From: Natrinema sp. SYSU A 869
GTDB taxonomy: Archaea; Halobacteriota; Halobacteria; Halobacteriales; Natrialbaceae
Direction of reading: 5' to 3'
DNA length: 64,000 nucleotides
NCBI RefSeq assembly: GCF_019879105.1
Contig: NZ_CP082249.1
Coordinates: forward strand, 3,596,001 to 3,660,000
Part shown: piece after piece, positions 51,344 through 59,763 of the stretch
Position numbering within the stretch: position 1 is the first letter of the stretch
Layout: every line of letters starts with the position of its first letter
Notes under the pieces: model-generated
What the model saw: the letters and a program-made list of their open reading frames with translations, nothing else
Told to the model about the DNA's origin: nothing
Database searches by the model: none
Made by a program: the position numbers and the translations under genes

Positions 51344-53362
51344 ATGAACGGTGCATATCGATCTGGCCCGATCGTTGTCGTGACGGATGCTCGAGAGGAA
51401 GAGAGCGATCTCCGAACGCGACTCGGCAGGGCGACCGAACACGACGTTCGAACGGTCCCCGCGACCGGGGATCTCGATTCCGCTCTCGAGGCGGACACTG
51501 ACGATTCGACTGGCAGTGAGACGGAATCGGCTACCCCGAGCGCCGTCGTCCTCGAACTCGACTGTCCCGGTGAAATACAGACCATCCTCCAGCGTGTCCA
51601 CGCGATGCTGGCGACTGTCCCGACGATCGTCGCACCCCAAGAGGGATGCGAACGGCTCGCAACGGTTTCACTCAGGGCGAATGCGACCGAATACGTACCG
51701 ACGGAAGGCGACGAGAACCCGATCGATCGGATCGTTTCAACGGTTCGGTCCCGATCGCGGCCGCCGGAGAACCGCGACGACGGCCGATACCACCGTATTC
51801 TCGCCAACGAACTGCCCGACGAAGCCTTCGTCATCGGCGAGGACGGCACCTACCTCGAGGCGAAGGTCCGGCCTGACTCGGCCGACCTGTACTCGACGGC
51901 AGCCGATGACCTTCCCGGAGCCCGACTCGAGGACGCGTTCCCCGACCAGGTCGCCGCGAAGCTACAGGACTGTATCGATCAGGCGATCAGGAACGACGAT
52001 GTCCAGTCCGTCGAGTACGATGCGGAGACGACCGACGGATGCCGGCGATTCGAAGCCCGCGTCGTGCCGATCGATCAGCAAATTCAGGGTCGAAGCGCCG
52101 TCGTCTGGCTGGCCCGTGACATCACCGAACGGGTCCGGCGCGAACAGCAACTCAGATCGCGACAGGACCAACTCGAGACGCTCAACCGTATCAACGCGGT
52201 CGTCCGGCAGGTAATCGAGACGCTTGTCGAGGCACCGGCCCGGGACGCTATCGAACGCGAGGTCTGTGAGCAACTCGTTGATTCCGAACTGTACTGTGGA
52301 TCGTGGATCGCCGAACGGACCGGTGACGGGCGACTGTCCTATCGGACCGGCGCAGGGGAGGCCGAGACCTATCTCGATAGCGTCCGCGATCTCTCCGTCG
52401 AACAGGAACGGCCGGTCACACAGGCAGTACGGACCGGTGAAATCCGAACGACGAATCGAATTCTCGAGGACGAGACGGTCCCCGAACCGCTCCAAGCGGC
52501 CGCACGCAAAGACGACGTCAGATCCGCGATCGCCGTCCCGATCACCCACGAGGACGCGACCTACGGCGTGCTCACCGTTCTCGCGAGCCGCGACGATGCG
52601 TTCAGCGAGCGCGAACGGGCAGGATTCAGGCTACTGGGCGAGACGATCGGCTTTACCATCATGGCGGTGAAGAACCGCCAGCTACTCTTTGCCGATACCG
52701 TCGTTGAACTCGAGTTCCGGATCGACGGCGGTGATACGTTCTCGTTCGATCTCTCCGAGATGTACGACTGTACCTGCGCCCTCGAGTGGGCTGGCACGAC
52801 AGCGAACGGGCGCACCTTCCAGTATGTGACGATCGACGGAGTGGGCGGCGAGACGGTCCTCAAGGAGGCACAGGACCACGACTCTATCGAGGAGTGTCGG
52901 CTCATTCACGATGGCGAGGATAACTGTACGATCGAGATGCGGCTGGCGAAGTCGGGAGTTCGGACGCTCGCGAATCACGGAGCGACGATCCGCGAGGTCG
53001 CGGTCGAGAACGGGGTCGGGACCTGTCTGGTCGAACTCTCTCAGACCGCTGACGTCCGAGAGATCGCGGAGGCACTGACCGTCGTCTACGAGAATACCGA
53101 ACTCGTCGCCAAACGGGAAGTCGACCGACCGGTTCGAACGGCGGCCCAACGCCGAAACCGGATCCTCGATCAACTCACCGACCGTCAACTCACGACGCTG
53201 CGACTCGCCTACTATGGTGGATTCTTCGACTGGCCGCGCGAAAGTACCGGCGAGGAGATCGCCGAGGCGATGGATATCTCACCACCGACGATGCACCAGC
53301 ACCTTCGAAAGGGGCTCAAGGGGATCCTCGGGGAGTTCTTCGAGAGCGGCAGCCACACTTGA
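51344..53362 (+). CDS. Multidomain sensor regulator of the bacterio-opsin-activator type
   Basis: 672 residues. About 1-130 is a receiver-like domain without a clear phosphoacceptor motif. About 140-265 is a PAS domain (ELPDEAFVIGEDGTYLEAKV, AVVWLARDITERVRREQQ). About 285-445 is a GAF domain (VREVCEQL... AIAVPITHEDATYGVLTVLA). About 450-600 is the BAT domain (VVELEFRIDGGDTFSFDLSE). The C-terminal helix-turn-helix (HTH_10) is LTDRQLTTLRLAYYGGFFDW, PRESTGEEIAEAMDISPPTM. A good ribosome binding site (GGGAGG) sits before the ATG at 51344. It senses redox, light or a ligand; the target is unknown. Confidence 0.88.
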   Translation: MNGAYRSGPIVVVTDAREEESDLRTRLGRATEHDVRTVPATGDLDSALEADTDDSTGSETESATPSAVVLELDCPGEIQTILQRVHAMLATVPTIVAPQEGCERLATVSLRANATEYVPTEGDENPIDRIVSTVRSRSRPPENRDDGRYHRILANELPDEAFVIGEDGTYLEAKVRPDSADLYSTAADDLPGARLEDAFPDQVAAKLQDCIDQAIRNDDVQSVEYDAETTDGCRRFEARVVPIDQQIQGRSAVVWLARDITERVRREQQLRSRQDQLETLNRINAVVRQVIETLVEAPARDAIEREVCEQLVDSELYCGSWIAERTGDGRLSYRTGAGEAETYLDSVRDLSVEQERPVTQAVRTGEIRTTNRILEDETVPEPLQAAARKDDVRSAIAVPITHEDATYGVLTVLASRDDAFSERERAGFRLLGETIGFTIMAVKNRQLLFADTVVELEFRIDGGDTFSFDLSEMYDCTCALEWAGTTANGRTFQYVTIDGVGGETVLKEAQDHDSIEECRLIHDGEDNCTIEMRLAKSGVRTLANHGATIREVAVENGVGTCLVELSQTADVREIAEALTVVYENTELVAKREVDRPVRTAAQRRNRILDQLTDRQLTTLRLAYYGGFFDWPRESTGEEIAEAMDISPPTMHQHLRKGLKGILGEFFESGSHT

Positions 53363-53593
53363 ACTGGCCGGAATCGGCCGTGTTCGGCGACTGGAGAGTA
53401 CAGAATCCGTTCGTCTCGTCGAAGTCCTGCTGTGGACCACTGGAAGATGACGTGTTTGATTTCGGTAGTATGTTAATACCGACTTGATTGTCATGTTTCC
53501 TTAAACGTCGCCCATATGAACCCCAGTATCGATGCATTCGGGAGCGTATCGGTCGGATAGAAATGACGACGACCGTTCGAGAAACGCTATTCG

Positions 53594-53947
53594 GTGCCAC
53601 ATCGCGTGTGGCAGGGGGTCAGATTCGTGTCTCCGTTTGAGTCCCTCTTCGAAGGGTCCGATGGGCGGTACTTCACTGGCTGGCAGCTCGAGCGACGCCT
53701 TCGAACCGGCGTGTGGTCGCTCTGCATTCGACAGCGAGCTCCCAACAGGGTGCTGATCGAAACCGAAGCGGGGGCGTTGCTCTTGCTCACTCCGATTGAG
53801 CCGAGCGGATTGCCGGCCGGCATCGAAATTCGCGTTTTCGAGAACTCTGCTCGAATCGCCGATACTCGAGTGAGACCCTCCTCGATGGCATCGATCGTCC
53901 CGACGGCCGACAGTGATCGAAGCGATCCAGCGCCACACGAGGGGTAA
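53594..53947 (+). CDS. Unknown small protein upstream of the metalloprotease (117 aa)
   Basis: An open frame with fair codon use reads SPFESLFEGSDGRYFTGWQL, RTGVWSLCIRQRAPNRVLIE, TEAGALLLLTPIEPSGLPAG and ends in a disordered tail. A competing minus-strand frame covers the same DNA but is richer in rare residues (R, H, S). The family is not recognised. It lies 53 bp before the metalloprotease start on the same strand. The gene call is uncertain; the start could be later (GTG near 53627). Confidence 0.35.
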   Translation: MPHRVWQGVRFVSPFESLFEGSDGRYFTGWQLERRLRTGVWSLCIRQRAPNRVLIETEAGALLLLTPIEPSGLPAGIEIRVFENSARIADTRVRPSSMASIVPTADSDRSDPAPHEG

Positions 53948-53999
53948 CGACCGTCATGTTCATCCGCAGGAACCGGGGGCCAGCGGGACGGTGTCACTC

Positions 54000-54751
54000 A
54001 TGAAGCGTCGCGTGTTCCTCGGGCGGTCGGATCGATGGCCTCGCTGGGCACGCTGGCATACGAAGCGCGCGAACCCAACGAGACGCTTTCGGTTCGAATC
54101 TGGCTCTCGGAACAAGCCGCTACCTACGAGGGAGTCACCGACCGCATTCGAGAGTATCTCTCGGAGATACTCGCACTCGAGCACTGGACGCTCGACCTCT
54201 CTATTGGCGGGACCGTCTCGGTCTCGACCGAGGACGCTGCTCGGCTTATGACTCGTGGAGAGTGGCCGATGGCCGTCGCTGCGGGCGGACTCGGCCGACG
54301 CGACCTCGAGCCGGTCTCGGACGTCAACCTGCTGGTGACCGATGGGGGGATGGAAGAGGCACCGACCGGGTACGGCATTCCATACATCGCATCGGTCGGC
54401 GGGGCGCGACACATCGCCGACCTCGAGCCGTTCGACGAGCAACTCACCGACGCGCGTCGGATCGTTCCGAACACGGCATCGACACGAACAATTCAGGTTC
54501 TCGTCCATGAGATCGGACACGCACTCGGGTTGGACCACGGTCACGGCGTTGCGTTTCGCTACGATGGTGCCGTGATTGCGACGCCGATGCTCAGCAGTTA
54601 CGCGTGGGACCCATCGTACGAGGCCGACCGCTCTCGTTGTGGCACGGCGATTCCGTCGACGCCGGACGAACTGGACAAGAAACTCAGTCTCGCTTTTTCG
54701 TCGTGTGCCCGCCGCGAACTCGCGGCGTACGACGGCGGGCTCTTCTCATAG
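54000..54751 (+). pseudogene. Matrixin-like zinc metalloprotease, Tat-type signal, one-base frameshift
   Basis: From ATG 54000 the frame reads MKRRVFLG; adding one G to GGG 54021-54023 leads into VGSMASLGTLAYEAREPNET, giving a short twin-Arg-like signal and a secreted enzyme. The zinc site HEIGHALGLDHGHG (HExxHxxGxxH) is near residue 180, with a downstream methionine in ATPMLSSYAW that could be the Met-turn. The later in-frame ATG at 54035 would make a protein without signal. The mature part is intact. As in other genes of this window, the change is a missing base in a homopolymer. Confidence 0.75.
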
Positions 54752-54853
54752 GTCGCCGGTCGGAGCCGTGAACCGATCGCTACCGGGCATTGTGACCGGT
54801 ACGAAGAACCGAACGGCCGACGCGGAACCGAACGGAACTGGAAGACCGTGACG

Positions 54854-55204
54854 TTACTCGTCTGTTTCGTCGTCGTTCTCACCGCGGGCGAAACTGGCTT
54901 GCGTTTCACCATCTTGGTCCGTACCCGCGTTTGGCCCCTCGATGAGCGCTTCGAAGTCGTCGACTTCGTCGTACTGGTCTTGGTACACCAGCGCTGCTTT
55001 CCCCGTCGAGGAGATCTCGTAGAGACCGGATCGCTCGGCGGGTCCAATCTTGCGGACGAGACCGTAATCTTCGAGCACCGGCAGTCTGGTGTTGATGTTC
55101 TTCCGGCTCTTTTCCGTGTGTGCGGCCAGGTTCGTTGCGACGTTTCGTCCCTTATCCTCGAGCGCCTCGAGAATCAGGAAATCAGTTGGTTGGCGGAGTT
55201 TCAC
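54854..55204 (-). CDS. Winged-helix DNA-binding protein (116 aa)
   Basis: GTG start at 55204; VKLRQPTDFLILEALEDKGR, NVATNLAAHTEKSRKNINTR, LPVLEDYGLVRKIGPAERSG, LYEISSTGKAALVYQDQYDE. A compact winged helix is followed by an acidic tail of 40 residues. It resembles small phiH1-repressor/PadR-like regulators of haloarchaea. The tail may be a protein-interaction region. It lies downstream of the trehalose genes on the same strand with a 325-bp gap, so it is not obviously in their operon. Confidence 0.75.
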   Translation of the reverse strand: MKLRQPTDFLILEALEDKGRNVATNLAAHTEKSRKNINTRLPVLEDYGLVRKIGPAERSGLYEISSTGKAALVYQDQYDEVDDFEALIEGPNAGTDQDGETQASFARGENDDETDE

Positions 55205-55529
55205 TCTCGTTCACTCTCGTACCGGTCTATATTTCCAGTGGTAACTAATACTTTCGGCTCGGAACAAGATGTTCGTATTGGTTATTGCCATCAATAGTAT
55301 TAAGTGGTGGGCATTCATATGATCCGAGTGGGTAGCCGAGCGATTCCGGACGGGCCCCCCGGCCGTCCAAATCGGGTCGAGCCAGTATAGGTTACTCTGC
55401 TCCCCCATGCCGGGCTCGATCGGACCTTCCCCCACTCGGCCCCCACCCCCCACCCCCGAACCAGATTCTCCCCATCCCGACCGTCCTCGATTTCCGGAGA
55501 CCCACGGGACCGGCGAACCGACAGCGTCG
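55205..55529. other. Gap downstream of otsB with a G-quadruplex motif
   Basis: About 325 bp. It holds the promoter of the winged-helix gene (A/T-rich AACTAATAC near 55244-55252), and a set of C-runs at 55429-55457 that are G-runs in the otsB transcript. A GC-rich GGACGGGCCCCCCGGCCGTCC palindrome-like segment is near 55349-55369. No gene is recognised. Confidence 0.5.
55429..55457 (-). promoter_or_regulatory. G-quadruplex-forming run after the otsB stop
   Basis: On the minus strand, four G-runs of 5, 6, 5 and 5 bases (complement of 55453-55457, 55446-55451, 55440-55444, 55429-55433) are separated by loops of 1, 1 and 6 bases, an ideal four-tract motif. It starts 73 bp after the otsB stop, in the transcribed strand sense, so the mRNA could fold it too. 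Confidence 0.65.
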
Positions 55530-56408
55530 CTACCACCGATCTGGATAGTGACTGCGCACGCTATCAGTACTAATTCGTGTCGCCGACGCCGTGCTCGTTC
55601 GATCGACACGGTCGGCCAGAGTCGATTCGAGCCATGAGAGAAACGACGCGACGGCAGCGGGTGACTCGACCCGACAGGACGCACTCGAGAGGTCGTCGTT
55701 ACCGACTCGGACACCGATTCCGTCCGGCTCGACGGCCCGAAACGCCGATTCGTCGGTGACATCGTCTCCGATATAGATGACGGCCGTACCGGGTGGCTCG
55801 TCGGCGGCGATCAACTCGACCGCGTTTCCCTTCCCCCACGGGAAGTCCGGCCCGATTTCGAGGATCCGTTTCCCGGTCGAAATCGCAAGGTCGTCGCCAC
55901 CGAAGCGGTCGACGACCTCGTGGGTGGCCCGCCGAACGATCGGTTCTGCGGCCGCTGAAACCGATCTGAGGTGGACCGTCGCAGTCAGGCGCTTGTTTTC
56001 GATCCGGCAGTTCGGCACGGACGATAGCGTGGTCTCGAGGATCGCACAGAGCCGTTCGACTCGCGCGGTGCGTTTTCGAGCGACCGGGTGGACGGCGATC
56101 GATCCATTGCGGGCGAGTTCCAGTCCGTGATTGCCGGCGTAGATCACCGGCCCGTCGATCCGCTCGCGGACGTTCGCCAGCGCACGGCCACTGACGACCG
56201 CCGTGGTCGCGCCCGGCGTTTCACTGAGCGCGGTCACTGCCTGCTGGTTCGGCTCGGTCGGTACCGCCGCGTCCGGGTCGTCGACGATCGGGGCGAGCGT
56301 GCCGTCGAAATCCAGACAGACCAGCAGTCCGGTGGCCTCCTCGAGCGTCGCCCGGATCCGTGGCAAACACTCCTCGAGCGGCTGCGGTGATGTCTCGGTC
56401 CCTGTCAT
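55530..56408 (-). CDS. otsB: Trehalose-6-phosphate phosphatase
   Basis: 292 residues. HAD-type motifs are present: LLVCLDFDGTLAPIVDDPDA (nucleophile Asp), TAVVSGRALANV, KGNAVELIAADEPPGTAVIY and IGDDVTDESAFRAV. It removes phosphate from trehalose 6-phosphate. It starts 3 bp after the otsA stop, so the two steps are coupled. Trehalose is a compatible solute in several haloarchaea and suits life with changing salinity. The last 25 residues are a variable Ser/Thr-rich tail. Intact. Confidence 0.92.
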   Translation of the reverse strand: MTGTETSPQPLEECLPRIRATLEEATGLLVCLDFDGTLAPIVDDPDAAVPTEPNQQAVTALSETPGATTAVVSGRALANVRERIDGPVIYAGNHGLELARNGSIAVHPVARKRTARVERLCAILETTLSSVPNCRIENKRLTATVHLRSVSAAAEPIVRRATHEVVDRFGGDDLAISTGKRILEIGPDFPWGKGNAVELIAADEPPGTAVIYIGDDVTDESAFRAVEPDGIGVRVGNDDLSSASCRVESPAAVASFLSWLESTLADRVDRTSTASATRISTDSVRSHYPDRW

Positions 56409-56411
56409 CGG

Positions 56412-58124
56412 CTACACTGGCGGAGTCGGTTCCCGGGAGTCGGAGTCAGTGTCAGTACCCGTTTCGGTTTGCTGGTGGTCACCGTGAACGCGCCGGATCC
56501 AGTCGAACTGGGTATCCATCCACGACTCGAGATCATTGTTGAAGACGCGCTGACGGAGCGTGTTCATCCGCCGGCGGCGCTCGTACGGCGACATCGAGAG
56601 CGCGTGCTCGAGTTGGTCCGTGAATCCGTCGGTATCGGTCGGATCGATCGTCAGTGCGTGCGAACCGAGCCGTTCGTGTGCGCCGGTCCGGTCGCTCAGT
56701 ACCAGCGCGCTGTCGCCGTCGATGCTCGCGGCAACGTACTCCTGTGCGACGAGGTTCATGCCGTCGATCAGCGGACTGACCACCATCACGTCCGCGCGAC
56801 GATAGAGTGCACAGATGTCCGTCTGAGACAGCATGTCTTCAGTATAGACGATTGGCCGCCAGTCGTCCGTTTCGAAGCGACGGTTGATCCGTTGGACCTC
56901 GCTGCGGACGAGTTCACCGTACTGCTCGTAGGTGCCGATCTCCGTGCGCGAGGGGGTTGCTTTCTGGACGAACGTGAACTCGCCGCGCCATCCCGGATTT
57001 CGCTCGAAGAAGCGCTCGAGCGCCGCTAACCGTTCGGGGATCCCTTTCGTGTAGTCGAGGCGGTCCAGACCGAGACCGATCGTCGTTCCCTGTGGAATTC
57101 CGTACTCCTCGAACAGATCGGAGAGCTGGTCGGGATCGCTCGACTGTGCGTCCCGCTCGTACGATTCAGCGTCAACACCCATCGGCGTTGCCACGACACG
57201 GGTCGTTCGTCCATCGTAGCGGACCGTCCGGCGGGCGCGGTCGACGGTCGCCTTCGGGAGGAATCGATCGACACAGTTCAGGAACTGATCGGCGTACCGC
57301 TCGACGTGGAAACCGAGCAGGTCGTTACCCAGCAGTCCCTCGAGAATACGGCCGCCGGCGGGGCAGTGCCGGAATGTCTCGGGCGACGGCCACGGGATGT
57401 GCCAGAAGTGGGCGACGGTCGCGCCGGCGGGGACCGACTCCTGGACCATCCGCGGCGCGAGCGCGAGGTGGTAGTCCTGTATCCAGATTACTGAATCGTC
57501 CGTCGCGTGATCGGCCACCGCCTCGGCGAACCGCTCGTTGACCGTCCGATACCACTCGAAGTCGTTCGATCGATCCTCGATCAAGTCGGGAAAGCCGTGA
57601 CAAAGCGGCCAGAGCACTTGGTTGCTGAACCCATAGTAGTAGGAATCGACCGCCTCGTCGGAGAGCTCGAGCCGGCGGAGCGTGTAGGCCTCCTCGTCGG
57701 GCGGCACGGCCACGCAGTTTCGCTCGTCCGTGACGGTGAAGTCCGCGTCGCCGTCACCCCAGGCGATCCAGGTGCCATCAGTCCGCTGAACCACGGGATC
57801 GAGACCGGCGGTCAGCCCACCGGTCGGCTCATCGACCGTGATCGATCGCGTTTCGGCCGTCGAATGGGTACCGCCGTCAGCTCCCATCAACGTGGTTCCG
57901 TTTCCGTCGGGGCTCGAGGAGCCGGAATCCGACGGTGTGACGGAATCGTTCTCGTCCTTGTCTTCATACTCGTGACGATACGGTTGCCGGTTCGAGACAA
58001 CGATCAACGAACCGGGACAGCTGGGACCGTCAGACGCAGACCCATCATCTGCTCGTCCGCGGCCGTCGGCCCGTCGCTGTCGATTGCGTACAGTCGTCGA
58101 CGACAACCGCTCGGTAACTCGCAT
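56412..58124 (-). CDS. otsA: Trehalose-6-phosphate synthase (GT20)
   Basis: 570 residues from ATG 58124 (GTG at 58139 is an alternative). After SLIVVSNRQPYRHEYEDKDE, an acidic insert of about 50 residues precedes VDEPTGGLTAGLDPVVQ. GT20 motifs include WIQDYHLALAPRMV, AHFWHIPWPSPETFR, GLDRLDYTKGIPERL and VVSPLIDGMNLVAQEYVAA. It joins UDP- or GDP-glucose to glucose 6-phosphate. The N-terminal stretch before VVSN is a disordered, haloarchaea-style extension. It is first in the otsAB operon. Confidence 0.93.
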   Translation of the reverse strand: MRVTERLSSTTVRNRQRRADGRGRADDGSASDGPSCPGSLIVVSNRQPYRHEYEDKDENDSVTPSDSGSSSPDGNGTTLMGADGGTHSTAETRSITVDEPTGGLTAGLDPVVQRTDGTWIAWGDGDADFTVTDERNCVAVPPDEEAYTLRRLELSDEAVDSYYYGFSNQVLWPLCHGFPDLIEDRSNDFEWYRTVNERFAEAVADHATDDSVIWIQDYHLALAPRMVQESVPAGATVAHFWHIPWPSPETFRHCPAGGRILEGLLGNDLLGFHVERYADQFLNCVDRFLPKATVDRARRTVRYDGRTTRVVATPMGVDAESYERDAQSSDPDQLSDLFEEYGIPQGTTIGLGLDRLDYTKGIPERLAALERFFERNPGWRGEFTFVQKATPSRTEIGTYEQYGELVRSEVQRINRRFETDDWRPIVYTEDMLSQTDICALYRRADVMVVSPLIDGMNLVAQEYVAASIDGDSALVLSDRTGAHERLGSHALTIDPTDTDGFTDQLEHALSMSPYERRRRMNTLRQRVFNNDLESWMDTQFDWIRRVHGDHQQTETGTDTDSDSREPTPPV

Positions 58125-58413
58125 TCGCTGAAATACCACAGCGTCACGACGGGTTGCTCCGCCGCTTGCGATCGCTTGGGGGTTAATAGGTTCCCGTTAG
58201 TGATCGTAGGATACCGACTGTTCGAACACCGAGACAGTCGCTGCTCGAGACTTGCTTCTTTGACCGAGCCGGGCTTCGAACGCGCCAGAACACGATGATG
58301 TGTGCCGCGGTGAAGGACGCGAAGGACGAGCAAAGCACTCCCGCAATTGCCGCCATCAGTGTCACCGTCACCGCAACCAAACGTTGATTTCTCGCTCGAG
58401 CGAAGCCTCCCCC
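58125..58413. other. Divergent spacer between otsA and the M24 peptidase gene
   Basis: About 290 bp. It should hold the otsA promoter (GGTTAATAGG, 58183-58192) and that of the peptidase gene. A minus-strand frame with one hydrophobic helix crosses it but overlaps the peptidase start and is not accepted as a gene. Nothing else recognised. Confidence 0.4.
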
Positions 58414-59562
58414 ATGGAAACGCCGTTCGAGCGCCGAATCGCGGCCTGTCAACGCCGACTCGATCGCGAGGGTGCCAACCTGGCCGTCTGCTTCCCGAGT
58501 CCGAATCTGACCTATCTGACCGGATTCGAAGAATCACCGTCGGAGCGCCATCTGCTGTTGTTCGTTCCCGAGAACGGCGATCCGACCCTCGTCGCACCGG
58601 CGATGTACGAGGCGCAACTGTCCGGACTGCCGATCGCGGACCTAAAACTCCAGCTCTGGACCGACGCGGACGACCCGCTCGAGGAGATCGCGGACGTACT
58701 CGAGGGGTATTCCCTCGGTGGAACCGACCCGGCGACCGTCCTCCTTGACGACCGACTGTGGGCGACGTTTTCGCAGGACCTTCGAGAGCTGCTGCCGGAC
58801 GCCACGTTTGGGCTCGCGAGCACCGTCCTCGAATCGCTGCGAATCCGGAAGGATGCCGTCGAACTCGACGCGCTCCGGCGGGCCGGCGCGCTCGCGGATC
58901 GGATCTCGCTCGAGATTCGCGAGCGCGGGGCCGACCTCGTCGGGATGACCGAATCGGAGCTGGCGGACGAGATCAACCGACTGCTCACCGCGGACGGCGG
59001 CGAGGAGCCCGCGTTCGAGACCATCGTCGCCGCCGGCCCGAACGGGGCCCGGCCACACCACCACAGCAGCTCGCGAGCAATCGAGGCCGGCGACCCGATC
59101 GTTTTAGATTTCGGCGCGTTCGTCGCGGCCGATCTCGAGGGCGGAACGGGCCGGTATCCCGGTGACCAGACGCGAACGATCGTCGTTGGTGACCCGCCTG
59201 CGGAGTACGAACGAGTCCACGAAACAGTCAGGGAGGCACAGGCGGCCGCGATCGCCGCCATCGAGCCGGGCGTCGAAGCCGGTGCGATCGACCGCGCCGC
59301 CCGGTCAGTCATCGAGGACGCCGGCTACGGTGACGCCTTCGTCCACCGGACCGGCCACGGCGTCGGTCTCGAGGTCCACGAACCGCCCTACATCGTCGAT
59401 GGCAACGACCGCGAACTCGAGCCCGGCATGGTCTTCAGCGTCGAGCCGGGGATCTATCTCGAGGGACAGTTCGGGGTCAGGATCGAGGATCTCGTCGCCG
59501 TGACTGACGACGGTGCCGAGCGACTGAACGACACGCCGCGCGGCAGGGAGAGCGGTCGTTGA
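58414..59562 (+). CDS. Xaa-Pro peptidase, M24 family
   Basis: 382 residues. The N-terminal creatinase-like domain reads CFPSPNLTYLTGFEESPSER. The pita-bread domain has the metal ligands in VLDFGAFVAADLEGG (Asp), RTGHGVGLEVHEPPYI (His), MVFSVEPGIYLEGQ (Glu) and GVRIEDLVAV (Glu). A second Asp is in GDQTRTIVVGD. It would cut N-terminal residues next to proline. It is not in an operon; orc1 is convergent downstream. Length normal for PepQ-type enzymes. Confidence 0.92.
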   Translation: METPFERRIAACQRRLDREGANLAVCFPSPNLTYLTGFEESPSERHLLLFVPENGDPTLVAPAMYEAQLSGLPIADLKLQLWTDADDPLEEIADVLEGYSLGGTDPATVLLDDRLWATFSQDLRELLPDATFGLASTVLESLRIRKDAVELDALRRAGALADRISLEIRERGADLVGMTESELADEINRLLTADGGEEPAFETIVAAGPNGARPHHHSSSRAIEAGDPIVLDFGAFVAADLEGGTGRYPGDQTRTIVVGDPPAEYERVHETVREAQAAAIAAIEPGVEAGAIDRAARSVIEDAGYGDAFVHRTGHGVGLEVHEPPYIVDGNDRELEPGMVFSVEPGIYLEGQFGVRIEDLVAVTDDGAERLNDTPRGRESGR

Positions 59563-59624
59563 GTGCGTCGGTCGCTGAGTGCGCACCAAATCGGGTCGGT
59601 GACCCCGACGCGCGTCGAACGGGG

Positions 59625-59645
59625 ACACCGGGTTTCCGGTGAAAT
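59625..59645 (+). repeat. ORB-like box, outlier copy downstream of orc1
   Basis: ACACCGGGTTTCCGGTGAAAT matches the origin boxes with one change (GGG for GTG). It lies beyond the 3' end of orc1, in the same orientation as the two boxes on the other side of the gene. Confidence 0.6.
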
Positions 59646-59698
59646 GTCGGCGCGCTGCCGACTGATGCGTGCTACTTGATCGTCCGCAATCGTCTGGT

Positions 59699-59757
59699 CC
59701 GCTGTCAGTGATCGTCCGGCCGCTGTCAGTGATCGTCCGGCCGCTGTCAGTGCCGGC
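59699..59757. repeat. 21-bp tandem repeat, about 2.7 copies
   Basis: Units start at 59701, 59722 and 59743, each reading GCTGTCAGTGATCGTCCGG (the third is partial and turns into TGCCGG). It lies between the convergent peptidase and orc1 stops. The 21-bp period is two helical turns. It is not in a gene. Confidence 0.75.
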
Positions 59758-59763
59758 ACACGG

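Noticed and set aside
55316-55390. Possible tRNA-like stretch starting GGGTAGCCGAGCG
   Set aside because: No acceptor stem, T-arm or anticodon arm can be folded.
58183-58452. 89-residue minus-strand frame with a hydrophobic helix
   Set aside because: It overlaps the start of the M24 peptidase gene and has a basic, Ser-rich tail without similarity; a single helix is weak evidence.
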